Part shown: positions 11,191 through 21,623 of the stretch, piece by piece
Layout: the number at the start of each line of letters is the position of its first letter
Numbering within the stretch: position 1 is the first letter of the stretch
Origin: Neoceratodus forsteri
Taxonomy: Eukaryota > Chordata > Ceratodontiformes > Ceratodontidae
Assembly (NCBI GenBank): GCA_016271365.2
Contig: CM028132.1
Span: 1,188,713,001-1,188,777,000 of the forward strand
DNA: 64,000 bases
Direction of reading: 5' to 3'
Made by a program: the position numbers and the translations under genes
The notes under the pieces: generated by a model
Told to the model about the DNA's origin: nothing
Seen by the model: only the letters and a program-made list of their open reading frames with translations
Database searches by the model: none

Positions 11191-12760
11191 CCAGGAAACA
11201 CCCAGGGCGTTAGGATTTTCTACCATAACGCCCTACCCTTCAGGGACTGACAGGTGTCAGGGGTGTGACTTGGGATTGTCGACAGTAATGCTCATGCCAT
11301 TTAACCCCCCACCCTCCAGCCAGTGACAGACATTGAGGTGCACCTTGGATCCTTTTCCCCCAGAGTTCACCCCGTTCTCCTATACTGCACCCATTTCAGC
11401 ATATTTCCTTATGGAATGAGGTGAATGTAAAGCCCAAACACCCCAAGGCACACCTCGACACTTGTCAGTGTCTGAAGGGCAGGGTGAGGTGAAATGTCGT
11501 GACCATCATGGGTGACAGCCCAAAGGCACACCTCAATGCCTGTCCATCTCTGCAGGGTGAGGGTGGAGTTGGCATCAGTTCAATGCTTCAATGCCATTCC
11601 TATACTGTATCTGTCTAACTCCTGCACTTCCACTGCTAATGCCAGCAAGCAAACATTCGGCATTGACAAATGCTTGTTGTGTTTTGTAAAGGACTCAGCC
11701 GCCAAGCAATCTGAGCAAGACGGATGAACTGTGACATGACTCACCTCCCTGATTAGGTGTTAAGTGCAGATGACAGTTGATGGGGCCCTGGACAGGCTGG
11801 CCTTTTAGGTGTGAATAGGCCCATTTCCTTTGCTTTGTCTACCAACTCCACTTAGAATCAAGTCTTACTCTTAAATATAATAGATTAACAGTATAATTCA
11901 ATGGATGTGCTTTATATTTAATCTCTTTCCTAAAATAAAAAAATCTACAACGCATTTCAGTGGCACAATTAAAAATTGTAATCATTTTTAATTCCTTCAT
12001 CTCACTCATATTGAAATTCTGAGCTCGATATAGCTGTTTTCAGGGTGAATAAAAATTAACATATTTCCAGGATCCCATCAGTAAATCTTGCCATTTATTG
12101 ACCCTGACTTACTTGTCAATAACAGAAATTTTTGATCCTGGAAATGATTTCTTCTAACAATCACTCACTTTGAAATATAATCTCTAAAGTTCATATCTCC
12201 TCTAGTACACCACTTGAGGACTTAGCCTCTTTTACAGATGGGTCTTTATCCCACCCCACAAAAGCCCCACATCCTGGTTCATGATACCTGACAGGACAAA
12301 GTCCAAAGAAGCAGCTGCTGCAACTTGCAGGCATAAGGCAGTGCGCACACAAATAGGTGGCCAGTCCAAATGAGTTTCAGAACAGTGTAGCACTCTGCAG
12401 TAACAGTTGAAAACATTCAACCAACTGTAGATGAAATTTCAAAACATTTATTTTGTACTCAAGTTAACAGCACAATCTGTGGTTCTATGATCTAAAGGGT
12501 TACTGTAGAGAGCTATACTGTTCTGGATTTTTCCTGATAGGACAAAATAGAACACCCAGACTGCAAGCACATACAAGTGTGTTGGAGGTGGGTAGGGGAG
12601 AGCTTTGGAGAAGTGCTCATTATGATAATTCACATCCATAAACTGTTTTTACCGGCCATGTAGTAATTATGTTCTCTAAATGATCAAAACTTGGACTGTT
12701 ATTTTTCCATATTGATATTATTAGTTTCAATAATTCTGAAGCATATATCAGTTAGGTGAT
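11191..12760. other. Unassigned interior of the hAT element
   Basis: 11200-11560 has repeated short phrases such as aaggcacacctcgacac and aaggcacacctcaatgcc, in the style of the FB2 fold-back segment. That position is where FB2 is expected in a minus-strand composite repeat. The remaining 1.2 kb is AT-rich and shows nothing I recognise. Confidence 0.35.
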
Positions 12761-13036
12761 TTATGTTTTATGCCACTTTTGGGGGACAGTAAGAAAACAG
12801 GGAGGGGCATGACCAGCAGAAAGATGGAGGTAGTGTTATCCCTGAATAGAGCGATGGTGAGGTCCCACCTTGAGTACTGTGTCCAGTTTGGGAGGCCCCA
12901 TCTCCGGAAGGACATAGATGGGTTGGAGGCAGTACAGAAGAGGGCAGTAAAGAAGAGGGCAGCCAGAAAGGTGCAGGGCCTGCATCAGAAGCCCTATGAG
13001 GAAAGACTAAAGGAATTAAATATGTACTCTCTAGAG

Positions 13037-13819
13037 CAACAGTTCTCAAACTTTGTCATAGTGAGCCTCCCCTAAGCCATGGAAAAGATCTTGAGCCTCC
13101 CCCAAAATACTGAAATATATTTGGGCCTCCCATAGAAAAATAGCCTACTTTTCACAGTACATCAGGATAAACTGAAACCTCTTTGCATAGCTGGCGTCCA
13201 TGTTATTAAGCTTCTTGTAACCCCAACAGGACAACCTACTTGCTCCAATATTTTGACTCTCGAACCAATGTTACCCCTGACTGCCATACTCTTCATGAGT
13301 CAGACTGCTTTTTGTTTCCTCTATCTGGAATAACTTCCTGCTGACCTCTGCCTCTCCCTCTCACCCTGCTCTAAGCAACTTCTCAGGAAACATTTTGCTC
13401 CTCCTGCTTTATTCCTAGTACCTATAAGGTTTACTTGTATTTGGACAGTTCTGCTGCCAGTCTAATTGATCAATTGTTCCTCGCATTGTTAGTTCGTTGT
13501 TCTTAATTTGTTTGCACGCTCATTCATTTTGTATTGCTTGAATGTTTTGCAGTTACACTTTGAATTGTACTCTCTCACAACCCTTCCCTGGGTACACTTG
13601 AAATAAGCCATGGCTCAGTGTACAGTACCTTTCCTGATCAGATTTGTGAATAAATACATAAATTCACCTACTATTATCCTCTTTCAGTTTGCCTTATCCC
13701 TTCACACAAAATCTATAAAGTTCAAAACTGAAATATAATACTTTTTCAAGACTTGCTTGAGCCTCCCTGAACAGGTTGGGGCCTCCCAGGAGGCTGGCCT
13801 CACCATTTGAGAACCCCTG
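13037..13819. mobile_element. hAT MITE (Charlie-like termini)
   Basis: The left terminus CAACAGTTCTCAAACTTTG and the right terminus, whose complement reads CAGGGGTTCTCAAATGG, form hAT-type inverted repeats. The flanks are ctctagag (13029-13036) and ctctagga (13820-13827), an imperfect 8-bp target duplication. Short gagcctccc phrases recur at both ends. It encodes no transposase and contains an L2-like fragment. Confidence 0.8.
13190..13665 (+). repeat. L2-like LINE 3' fragment inside the hAT MITE
   Basis: Contains a degenerate tail with SIWNNFLLTS followed by ALSNFSGNILLLLLY, resembling the WNSLP...F+..LKT..F C-terminal block of L2-type ORF2. It ends in tgaataaatacataaa. Decayed. Confidence 0.55.
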
Positions 13820-14456
13820 CTCTAGGAAAGGAGGGAAGGGGGGGGCATGATAGAAATGTTCATATACCTTACAGGTATTAAAAAGTTACATGAAGGTTGC
13901 ATTTTACATAGAAAAAGATGCTCAAGAACAAGGGGTCATGCTATGAAACTGGAAGGGGGAGACTCAAAGGAGATGTGAGGAAATACTTCTTCATGGAAAG
14001 GGTGGTGGACACCCTGAATTGCCTCCCAGTGGAGGTGGTGGGTGCTAAAATGGTAACAGGATTCAGGCATGCATGGGATAGACACAAAGTGGACCTTAGA
14101 AACAAGGCAAGGGTGGGAGTGAATACCAAAGAGTGAGCAATGGTGGTACAGTAGGAAGGGAAAATAGGGCAGACTAGGTGAGCTAAGAGATCCTTCTCTG
14201 CTGACTTCTATGTTATTATGTTTCTATTTTTCTTTAAGTTTCAGTAACTGATATGCAATGGCCCATGGGCGCAGTCACAGCAAAGGGGCACAGTCGTGGT
14301 GAAGGGTCATGGTTGCAATGAGGGGGGGCCCAAATTTCTCTTGTGCCTAGGGCCCCAGGTTGCCTTAATCTGGCCCTGATTGTCTTGTGCTGCTCTGAGA
14401 TTGCACCACAGAGGTGAGACAAAGCAGATGAGAGAGAACAGCTTGTGTCCTGAGCC

Positions 14457-14590
14457 TGCAGGGTTGGACTGGCCTGGACGGATACCCGGAAATCTCCGGG
14501 TGGGTCCCCTCCCCAGCAGTACGCACGCGCATACACAACTGCTGTGGAGGGGGGCACACACTCGGAATTCAAGCCCTGCTGTGCGCTGTC
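14457..14590. mobile_element. Possible hAT terminus
   Basis: cagggttggactggcctgga, followed by a short palindrome (ccggaaatctccgg) and gggtcccct, resembles one end of a common vertebrate hAT family. I did not find the matching other end, so this may be a solo remnant. Confidence 0.4.
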
Positions 14591-14732
14591 ACTAATATTA
14601 AATACTACCCCCAGTTAATAGCCACGAGGCAGCTGCAGTAGTTTCTTTGGGGGCTGGGGCCCTGTGTTCTGCGTACGTTAATGGCAGGGTAATCAAATAA
14701 GCTAGAGAGTAGAACAAAAGTTTTATTTGTGC

Positions 14733-14900
14733 GTTGCCATGGTGACCGAAGGGACTGACCACGATCGATTAGATAGACCAAACGACCTCACCACTCCACA
14801 TTCTTCAATATAATTTGAGTCTTGCAGTGTGTTGGATGGGGGGGGCTAGGCACAGGAACAACTTCCATTAGCTGAGCTGTCTCATCGTCACCATGGCAAC
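14733..14900. promoter_or_regulatory. Two X-box-like motifs
   Basis: gttgccatggtgac (14733-14746) and gtcaccatggcaac (14887-14900) both fit the RFX X-box pattern GTNRCC-N-RGYAAC and are inverted relative to each other, 140 bp apart. The downstream 14930-15250 is richer in CpG than its surroundings. No attached gene is visible, so the regulatory reading is speculative. Confidence 0.25.
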
Positions 14901-17454
14901 TGTCGTCCCGTCACTCAGGTCTGTCGTCTGTCTGGATGAGTCTGTGGCATGACACGGTGCGCCGGGCCCTTCAAAAAGCCCAGAGTGAGCTGGGATTATT
15001 CTTTCTGTTCCCTTCCAGTTCATTCCTAGCATCGCTCGCAATCGAGCCTGGAGTGGAGCCCAGCTGAGCTGCTGATTTTTGGGGAAGAAGAAGTTGTTCT
15101 GATTGAGTCTGACCGTGACCATCCAAGCACAGCCGCTGAGCTACAGCGACGATGAACAGAATTTGAAGAACGCCGGGTCAATGCATGGGCGAAGGTAGTC
15201 GAGTGACACAGTCCATTCCAACAACAATTTGGGGAGTTTTCCTGGCCTGGAACCCTGATTGCAGTCAGTGACTGTGGTGTGGTAGCATGGTAAAACAAGG
15301 AAGGGCTAAGGGCAGCAGCAGTGCTGCCAGTGCTTTACTAGTTAAAGTTTAGTCTCTCTGCCAGTCTACCAGAATGAGGGGTCAACTCAGCCCAGGGAGG
15401 AGGGCATGCCAGTGCCTAGGGCCCAGGCTAGAATACAGTACAGAGTTTGAGAGTTAGTTGAGAGAAACTGAGAAATGTTGGTTTCTGGGGGCAGGGGTGG
15501 TGGCGTGGACCACGTGGTGTATTGGGGGTGTGGTGTGGTGTATGGGGGGGAGGAGTGGCATGGACTGTGTGCCATTTTGTGTGTGTGTGGTGTGTGTGGG
15601 GTGATGAGGGCGACTCTGCTGCCTGAACTGTAGGGTGGCAGGCTCACTGATGTGGAAAACACTGAGATTTGTGGTGTCCTGTCTGTTACCATTTTTAAAG
15701 TGCTAAAAACTCATTTGTTTGCTCAAGTTTTTGGGTCCAGCTAGGAAATTAGAATCGTAACTGAGTATTTTAAAATGATGTATTATCGGTTATCATTTAT
15801 ATGATTTTTTTCTGCTAATCCAGTATTTATACCTTATGAGAAATTGTACGTTACCTGGAGCCATTGGGTGGTCGTCTAACAAATACATTTGCCTTACTTT
15901 TCCAGGTCAAAAATGACAAATGCATAACTAATTTTGAGTGTGAGCATAACTGTAATGTTATTTTGTCATGGAACTTGCTCTCCTTGTCTCGTGCACTCTG
16001 TGGTGTCTACTAGTGGCACCCCCTTCCTGTCCCATGTCAAGCAGTCCCTGATGCTTAGTGTCAGTGGCACTCATTCCCTTTTTCCATCCCATTTTTCAAG
16101 CATTCGCTACTGTCCAGTAACTTCTCCCCATCTCCCATTTTACTGTTCTTAGGGGTTCCTCCTGGTGGGTCTGGGAAGGCATTGGGATGGCAGGTAATGG
16201 CTGTCACAAACACGCTGTGCAGGGCAGGCCCTCCCACAGTATCAACCTCGAAGTGCGATAGTGTGAATGGGGGACAGACAGGGTAATCCTCCTGTCTGTT
16301 TTGGGTTAGAATCACCTTTTTCTGTCCTGGTACCGGGTGTCATCAGTCCCTGTAAGCACCCAGCTTCCGATTATGGCATGGACCGCATGGGTGGGGTAGT
16401 AGAGTAGGGGTCAGGGAGGCACTTTTGTGAGTGACTTATTTACTCGAGGCAAGTGGCGAACAGGCCTATTGGCGTCTTGACTCCAAACGTCAAGACCTCG
16501 GATCCACCACTCCAGTCCACCATCTCTAAGCCAGCCAGCCCCAGCTGCTATTTGCCTGTTGGTAAATGTTACCACCAGGAATTGAAAGAGGTGTTTGTTT
16601 TAGGGCCTGCCTTGGTGAGTACCCTTTTCTATATTAAGGGTGCAGTTTAACTAGACAAGTGTGTGCATTGTTAATTATCTAAAAATCTACTTCATCTGGA
16701 GTCCTAAGCCGCAAATATTTTGTGCGAAAGCTTAGCTTTTCTGTACTGTCTGGTCATTGGTACCATTTCTGTTTATCTTGAGTATCAATCAGTAGTACAT
16801 TTACATTTCTTTTTATGCAAAATATATATGTAATCCTTGCTTTGTGTACACTCAAGGGAGGCATATTGGAAACCTATTTGTATAGACCAGCCCAGAGCTT
16901 TAGCAAAAGTTTTCCAAAATACCTACGCAAAGTTGGACCATTTAATGCACAACTTTGGAATATGCTGTACCTTATTGTTATATAACAATTGTATAACAAG
17001 GGGTATGTGCAAAGGAAATCTTAGTTATGAGTGTGATGTAACCGAGGGAGAGGGTGATGACTAGTGGTGCACAGTGAATCCAGTAGTTGGCACTGTCTAA
17101 GTTCATTCTCTGCCGGGGGCTGGACGGTGGATCTGGTCCAAATGGAACAATGGGTGTGGGGGGGGCAGCACCGGTGCCTGGTGCTAGTGGGGTGGACTGT
17201 GGCATGGGAGTCGGCCTGTACCATATGGTGACCATGACCTCTCCAGTGCTCCACCTTGTCTTGTTGGTTGGTGTATTAATTGCTTATTTCAAAATTTTCG
17301 CCAGTTGGGGAAATAAATCTGATACAGTGCTGAATAGCAGCCAGGCAGCTGAAATCTTTTGAGATGTCCTGGCTTGGCCTGCCAGGCCTTGAGGGTAGTA
17401 TGTTGGATTGGCAGATTTCTACATTGAATACATGACTGTCTCTGGTATTTAAGC
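14901..17454. other. Unassigned, no gene supported
   Basis: Open frames around 15026-15298 and 15934-16315 lack recognisable domains. A G/T-rich stretch with (GT)n lies at 15520-15605. I see no confident repeat family. Confidence 0.4.
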
Positions 17455-17593
17455 AATATACCCCTCCAGGGAGTGGGTATACTAGTGGATTTACCACGCC
17501 TGGCGTGGTTTGGTCATGACGCACAGCCGGGTGACTTAACCACACCAGAACTGGTAACTCCACCAGTATACCCACTCCCTGGAGGGGTATATT
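17455..17593. mobile_element. MITE with 35-bp terminal inverted repeats
   Basis: The outer 35 bp at 17455-17489 and 17559-17593 are inverted repeats with one mismatch, containing tacccctccagggagtgggt. The interior is about 70 bp and includes ggatttaccacgcctggcgt. Related interior sequence appears at 18262-18295. No coding capacity. Confidence 0.85.
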
Positions 17594-18249
17594 GTTATTA
17601 TACAATGGCTTTTTTTTTTTTCTTTTTCTTGTATCTAAAAAAACAAACAAAAAAACAGTTGCTTTTTTGGTGTTTATTTTTTTTTTGTTTTGTATTTCTT
17701 AGTGTGCAACAAAAAATAGTATCTGATTAGAAGTGCACTGTGTGGAGTGGTGAGACGCTGAGCCTGAAAGTAGCATTACGGGGGGGAATCTTAGTGAAGC
17801 GAACCATAACTGGCTATAGTCAGAAAGCTTCCGGGTTTAATTTTACAACGTGGACATGGTCGGAGGGTTGGATTTATTGTTTTGGATTTTTTTTTAGTGC
17901 TGAGGTTGTACAGAAAATGTTTCAGAGCAGGGGTGGATTTGTTGGAGAGCTAGCAAGTGACAGGTGAGTGGAGAAGAGTACGACAGGGAGATGTGAAGCG
18001 GCGAAGTAGTCAGTGATGTTTTCAGGTGGAAGTTAGTTTAAAAAAATTACTAGGAGGAGATGGGCAAGTGTTGTATGAAGATTTCTTTTTTTTTTGTCAT
18101 ACAGTTGTTTGGGCAGGGGTGATTGCTGTTTGTCAGAGATGGAATGTGGCGGTTTTTGTAGACTGCTTGCTGTCTGGTGCAGTGTTTGCTACTAGGGCTG
18201 CTGACGGTCAGAGTGATTGAAGGGATAGGTTTTTATGTGGCAAAGTGGT
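17594..18249. other. Unassigned, T-rich
   Basis: Long T and A runs at 17607-17700. No gene or known family seen. Confidence 0.4.
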
Positions 18250-18309
18250 GGCTGGCACCTTATCCAGTGGGTACACTGGAGGATTTACCACGCTGAAAAG
18301 GTGCCAGCC
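18250..18309. repeat. Hairpin related to the 17.46 kb MITE
   Basis: GGCTGGCACCTT (18250-18261) pairs with AAGGTGCCAGCC (18298-18309). The loop holds ccagtgggtacactggagga and tttaccacg, resembling the interior of the MITE at 17455. Confidence 0.6.
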
Positions 18310-18424
18310 AGCCAATGAGAATGCAGGATTTGGCGCTTTCTATTTTCACCATTGTATAATATCCATTTGACTGCTGTTATGTATTAGACTTATGCTGTCT
18401 TATGATGTTTGGTCATATCCCCTA

Positions 18425-18893
18425 ACTCTAGTCCATCCTTCCCCTCCATACTAACATACTAAAAGCCAGCAGAATAGGCCTGATGGTCTGAGTCTGCTCG
18501 GTAGCCAGCCTCCAATGGGTGCTTGTTTTTCCACCCCTTCCCCCAGACACAGAGGGGTCATCTTCAGCTTCAGTTTTCCCTTGTAGCTGTCCCACCCCTT
18601 CTCGAAGCCCTCCACTGTGCCCTCCTCCACCAGACTCCTGGGCAGTGAATTCCATGACTCCACCACCCTCTCAGTGAAGTAATGTCTCATGCATTCCCCC
18701 CTGTAATTCCCCCCCCTCTAGTTTCCACCCATGCCCCCTAAAGAAGGGGGAACAACCAGGGTGACATGAGCGGAAGCTAGAGGGGGAGAAATTACAGTGG
18801 GAATGCAGGAGACATTACTTCACTAAGAGGGTGGTGGAGCTATGGAATGCACTGCCCGGGAGTCTGGTGGAGGAAGGCACAGTGGCATACATC
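18425..18893. pseudogene. Two CR1 fragments in inverted orientation
   Basis: The minus-strand piece at about 18425-18720 encodes MRHYFTERVVESWNSLPRSL and GFEKGWDSYKGKLK. The plus-strand piece at about 18735-18893 encodes RRHYFTKRVVELWNALPGSL. Both are the C-terminal end of the same CR1 subfamily, meeting near 18730-18745 as a palindrome. This could be a twin-priming inversion or two insertions. Confidence 0.75.
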
Positions 18894-19099
18894 CCCATTT
18901 CCCCCGATTTATGTACATGAATTGGTTGCCTGAGTGATTCTGCTCCTTTGCAGTTTCATCTGCACTTTCTGACGCACTTTGATATGTGCCTTCATGAATG
19001 AGAGAAGGTGCTGACCCACTGCTGCTACTTGTGAGTAATGATGTTTTGCTACTCTGATCCTCTCCTCCTTTCCGAGCCCTTAAGTTGGCACCCTACATT

Positions 19100-20010
19100 T
19101 TTGCCCTTGAAGCCCACCCCAGGTGTGATACCTCACCTGCTCCAGAATTGGTGGGTATCCATGACCCATTTCTTTCAGTCTTGTGTAAAAATTATATCAC
19201 TCGTAATTTTTACCCCACTACATAAAAACATGGACTTTGATGGCAGATAAGGACTGCTTGGCCCACCTAGTCTGTCCATTTCCCTACCTACTGATAAGCT
19301 GCAGATCCTAGTTAACCAACAGGCTATTTCTTCCTACTCCCCACAAGAATTGCTTTATGCCTGTCCCATGCATTCGTATTCTCTTAGTTTTTGACCCCAC
19401 AACCTCCTCAGGAAGGTGGTTCCACCACCCCCTCTGTGACAAAATACTTCTTCACATTGCCTCTGAGCCATCCCTCCTCTGTCTTCAAATTGTCCCCTTA
19501 TTCTTGCACATCTCTTTTCTGAAAGCAAATGGAGCAGCTTCCTGATACTGTCACCACGCCCCCATGCAGGTGCACGAAGACCCATTTTGTGATGTCATAA
19601 AATGGAGGCGTGCTTATTCATGCTCCAGTGACTTCAAGGGGGGTGATACTTCAGAAGGTTTTAGTACTATTTAAAGTTAAGATTTGAAACAAAGTGACTA
19701 CTTGCTAACAGGGTCCTTGTTAGTCAAGGGGGCTCTTTGTTTCAAATCATAACTTTAGATAGTACTAAAACCTTCTGAAATATCACCCCCCCTTAAAGTC
19801 AATGGAGCACGCATAAGCAAGCCTCAGTTTTATGGCATCACGAAATGGGTCTTCGTGGCACCTGTTTACGTGTCAGCGTCAGACAACATCAGGAGCTGCT
19901 CCATCTATAGTGGGGTAAATATTACGAGTGATATAACTTTACACAAGGCTGAAAGAAATGGGCTGTTGGGTACCCACCAACTGTGGAGCAGGTGAGATAT
20001 CGCACCGGGG
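19100..20010. mobile_element. Large palindromic element interrupted by CR1
   Basis: The right arm (about 19735-20005) is the inverse of a left arm that is split in two, about 19110-19215 and 19530-19710. Landmarks: cagaaggttttagtacta (19651 on) with its complement near 19758, aagacccattttgtgatg with its complement near 19840, and ctttcagtcttgtgtaaaa with its complement near 19935. The centre is near 19720. Fold-back type, no coding capacity. Confidence 0.8.
19216..19529 (-). pseudogene. CR1 3' fragment inserted in the palindrome arm
   Basis: Starts with a CR1-like tail (cataaaaacatggactttga) and continues with the 3' region shared with the copy at 2.1 kb (ggcagataaggactgcttgg). The minus strand encodes a decayed C-terminal block (SEKRCARIRGQ). 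It separates ccccactac from atggagcag, which are adjacent in the opposite arm of the palindrome. Confidence 0.85.
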
Positions 20011-20049
20011 GGGGGCGATGCTCCAAAGTATGTAACTGCTCTTTTAGCA

Positions 20050-20173
20050 AATGAGGCATGACCAGGGGTTAGATTAAGTCTGTTAATCACCTCCTAGGGG
20101 GGTAATGTAGCACAAGGCGCAGCAGAGTGCCATTTACCCCTAGTGGGTGATTAACAATCTAACTCCTGGGAAG
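20050..20173. mobile_element. Small palindromic MITE
   Basis: ccaggggttagattaagtct followed by gttaatcacc at the left faces ggtgattaacaatctaactc followed by ctggg at the right. The interior also pairs (ctaggggggtaatg with catttacccctag). No target duplication was defined. Confidence 0.7.
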
Positions 20174-21623
20174 GCCTTACTGTTGTTATACGAGCCCAAA
20201 AGAATACATTTTGATTCCCGACATTTAGAGGAGAGTTTTAAAAAATGCGTTTTTCCACTAACAGTTTAAAAATGCTGGTTCAAAATTAGAATGCATTATT
20301 CCAGTCATTCAGCAATGCTAGAGGATGGAATGCTGATAGGAAGAATCCCTGTCCCATGGTGATCCGGCTCTGTATGACAGTGTAACTCTGATTAATGTAA
20401 GGCTTCCTAATGGCCAGATTGCAGCATTTTGAGACAACTTTTATAATTTAGTTTGGTTGAATCTGTGTGCTCAGACTCCAAATGGAGGCCAGAGTGAGAA
20501 GAGAGCCTGTGGTTGTGCCACTGCTTGTGGGTGACCAACAGCCAGCATTGTTGCTTGTGCAAGTGGCAGCTGCAGAGCCAGTAAGGTCTGAGTCTGTCTG
20601 ACTCTGGAGAGGGCTGCTGGTATTGTTGACAGTGTGATGGTGGTGTGGGGCTTGATTATTGGAGCAAGCCGCAGGCAGGGTAAACCAGGAGTTGAGTGCA
20701 GCCACTAGCCAGCGGTCCTAATAACTGGGAAAATACACTAGCCCCACAGACTTTCTTACTGACTCGACTGGTGTACTTGGGGAAATATTACTTTCTCCAC
20801 TACAAGCACTTAAAATGGCTTTGCTAGCCTGCCCCATACAAAATCTAGCAGCATTTGGTTAATGGAACCATGCTAGTTTCGACCCCTGGTTTTGCTACAT
20901 CACTGCTTTTCATACGTTGTCTGCATGCAATTCTAGGGGTCACAACTGGCACCATCCTACTAGCCAAATGTTGGTAGGTTTTGTAGCAGACTAGTAAGAT
21001 TTTCCCTCAACTAGCCCTGTGGGCTTGTACTAGAGAAGTTAACATTTTTAGTAAGTACACTAGCTGGTTTAGTGGAAAAGATGGTAGGGCTAGTCACTAG
21101 GGGCCTGTTGGCTAGTGATTGCAAAACTTGACCCTTACTGTGCTGCGGACTGAATCAGTCTAGAATGCCTATATGTTCTAATCTTGTCAGCAGCTTAAGG
21201 GTTCATTTCCACCACTGCAGTCCGGACGTGGTTGTTAGTTCTCATCTTTCTGAAGGGGGGGGAAGGGGAAGGTCGGGTTCTTCCCTGGTGGGGAATCTGT
21301 TGCTGTCATGGAACTGCTTGTTTTACACAACAAAAATGCTGGCTTTCACTGAACTTTACACTTGCCTTAAAATGGATGGGGAAACCAGATTTCAAGCAGG
21401 CAGCTGACAGCTGGGCAGGATGGAAGTCAAGGCTGTTGCCCACCGCCACATCCTCAGCTGCTTGACACTTTAGCGCTTTCACATTTGAATATTGACTCTG
21501 TTGCACTGGCAAACCCATGCGTTGCATCCTGATTTATGGAATAGATATGATGGCAAGTTATTGTTCCCTGCTAACATGGGCATTGTTTTAGGGATTGAAA
21601 CAGAAGAAACTGACAAGTACTGT
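20174..21623. other. Unassigned, no gene seen
   Basis: Several short open frames without recognisable domains. No repeat family recognised. Confidence 0.4.

Larger units (their letters stand above)
12780..14228 (+). pseudogene. CR1 LINE 3' fragment, split by a hAT MITE
   Basis: Plus-strand CR1 ORF2 C-terminal region, 5'-truncated near 12780. The first part (to 13028) encodes RSHLEYCVQFGRPHLRKDID and ERLKELNMYSLE. The second part resumes at 13820 and encodes GDVRKYFFMERVVDTLNCLP, then ends in a CR1-type tail with ttctatgttattatgtttct near 14208-14228. A duplicated aagagggcag stretch is visible around 12940-12965. The interruption at 13037-13819 is a separate element. Confidence 0.9.
9068..14378. 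mobile_element. Large non-autonomous hAT element carrying nested repeats
   Basis: The left end reads CAGGGCTGGATTAAGGCATA followed by a region with cctagggcccc. The right end is its inverted match, with gtgcctagggccccaggttg and then ccttaatctggccctg, ending at 14378. The flanks are attgtcct (9060-9067) and attgtctt (14379-14386), an 8-bp target duplication with one mismatch, as expected for hAT. No transposase is encoded. The interior holds an L2-like tail, a composite-repeat block and a CR1 copy, which account for much of its 5.3 kb. Confidence 0.8.

Noticed and set aside
15400..15440. hAT terminus like the one at 14.34 kb (agtgcctagggcccaggct)
   Set aside because: Only the short phrase matches. 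There is no terminal CAG and no paired end or duplication.
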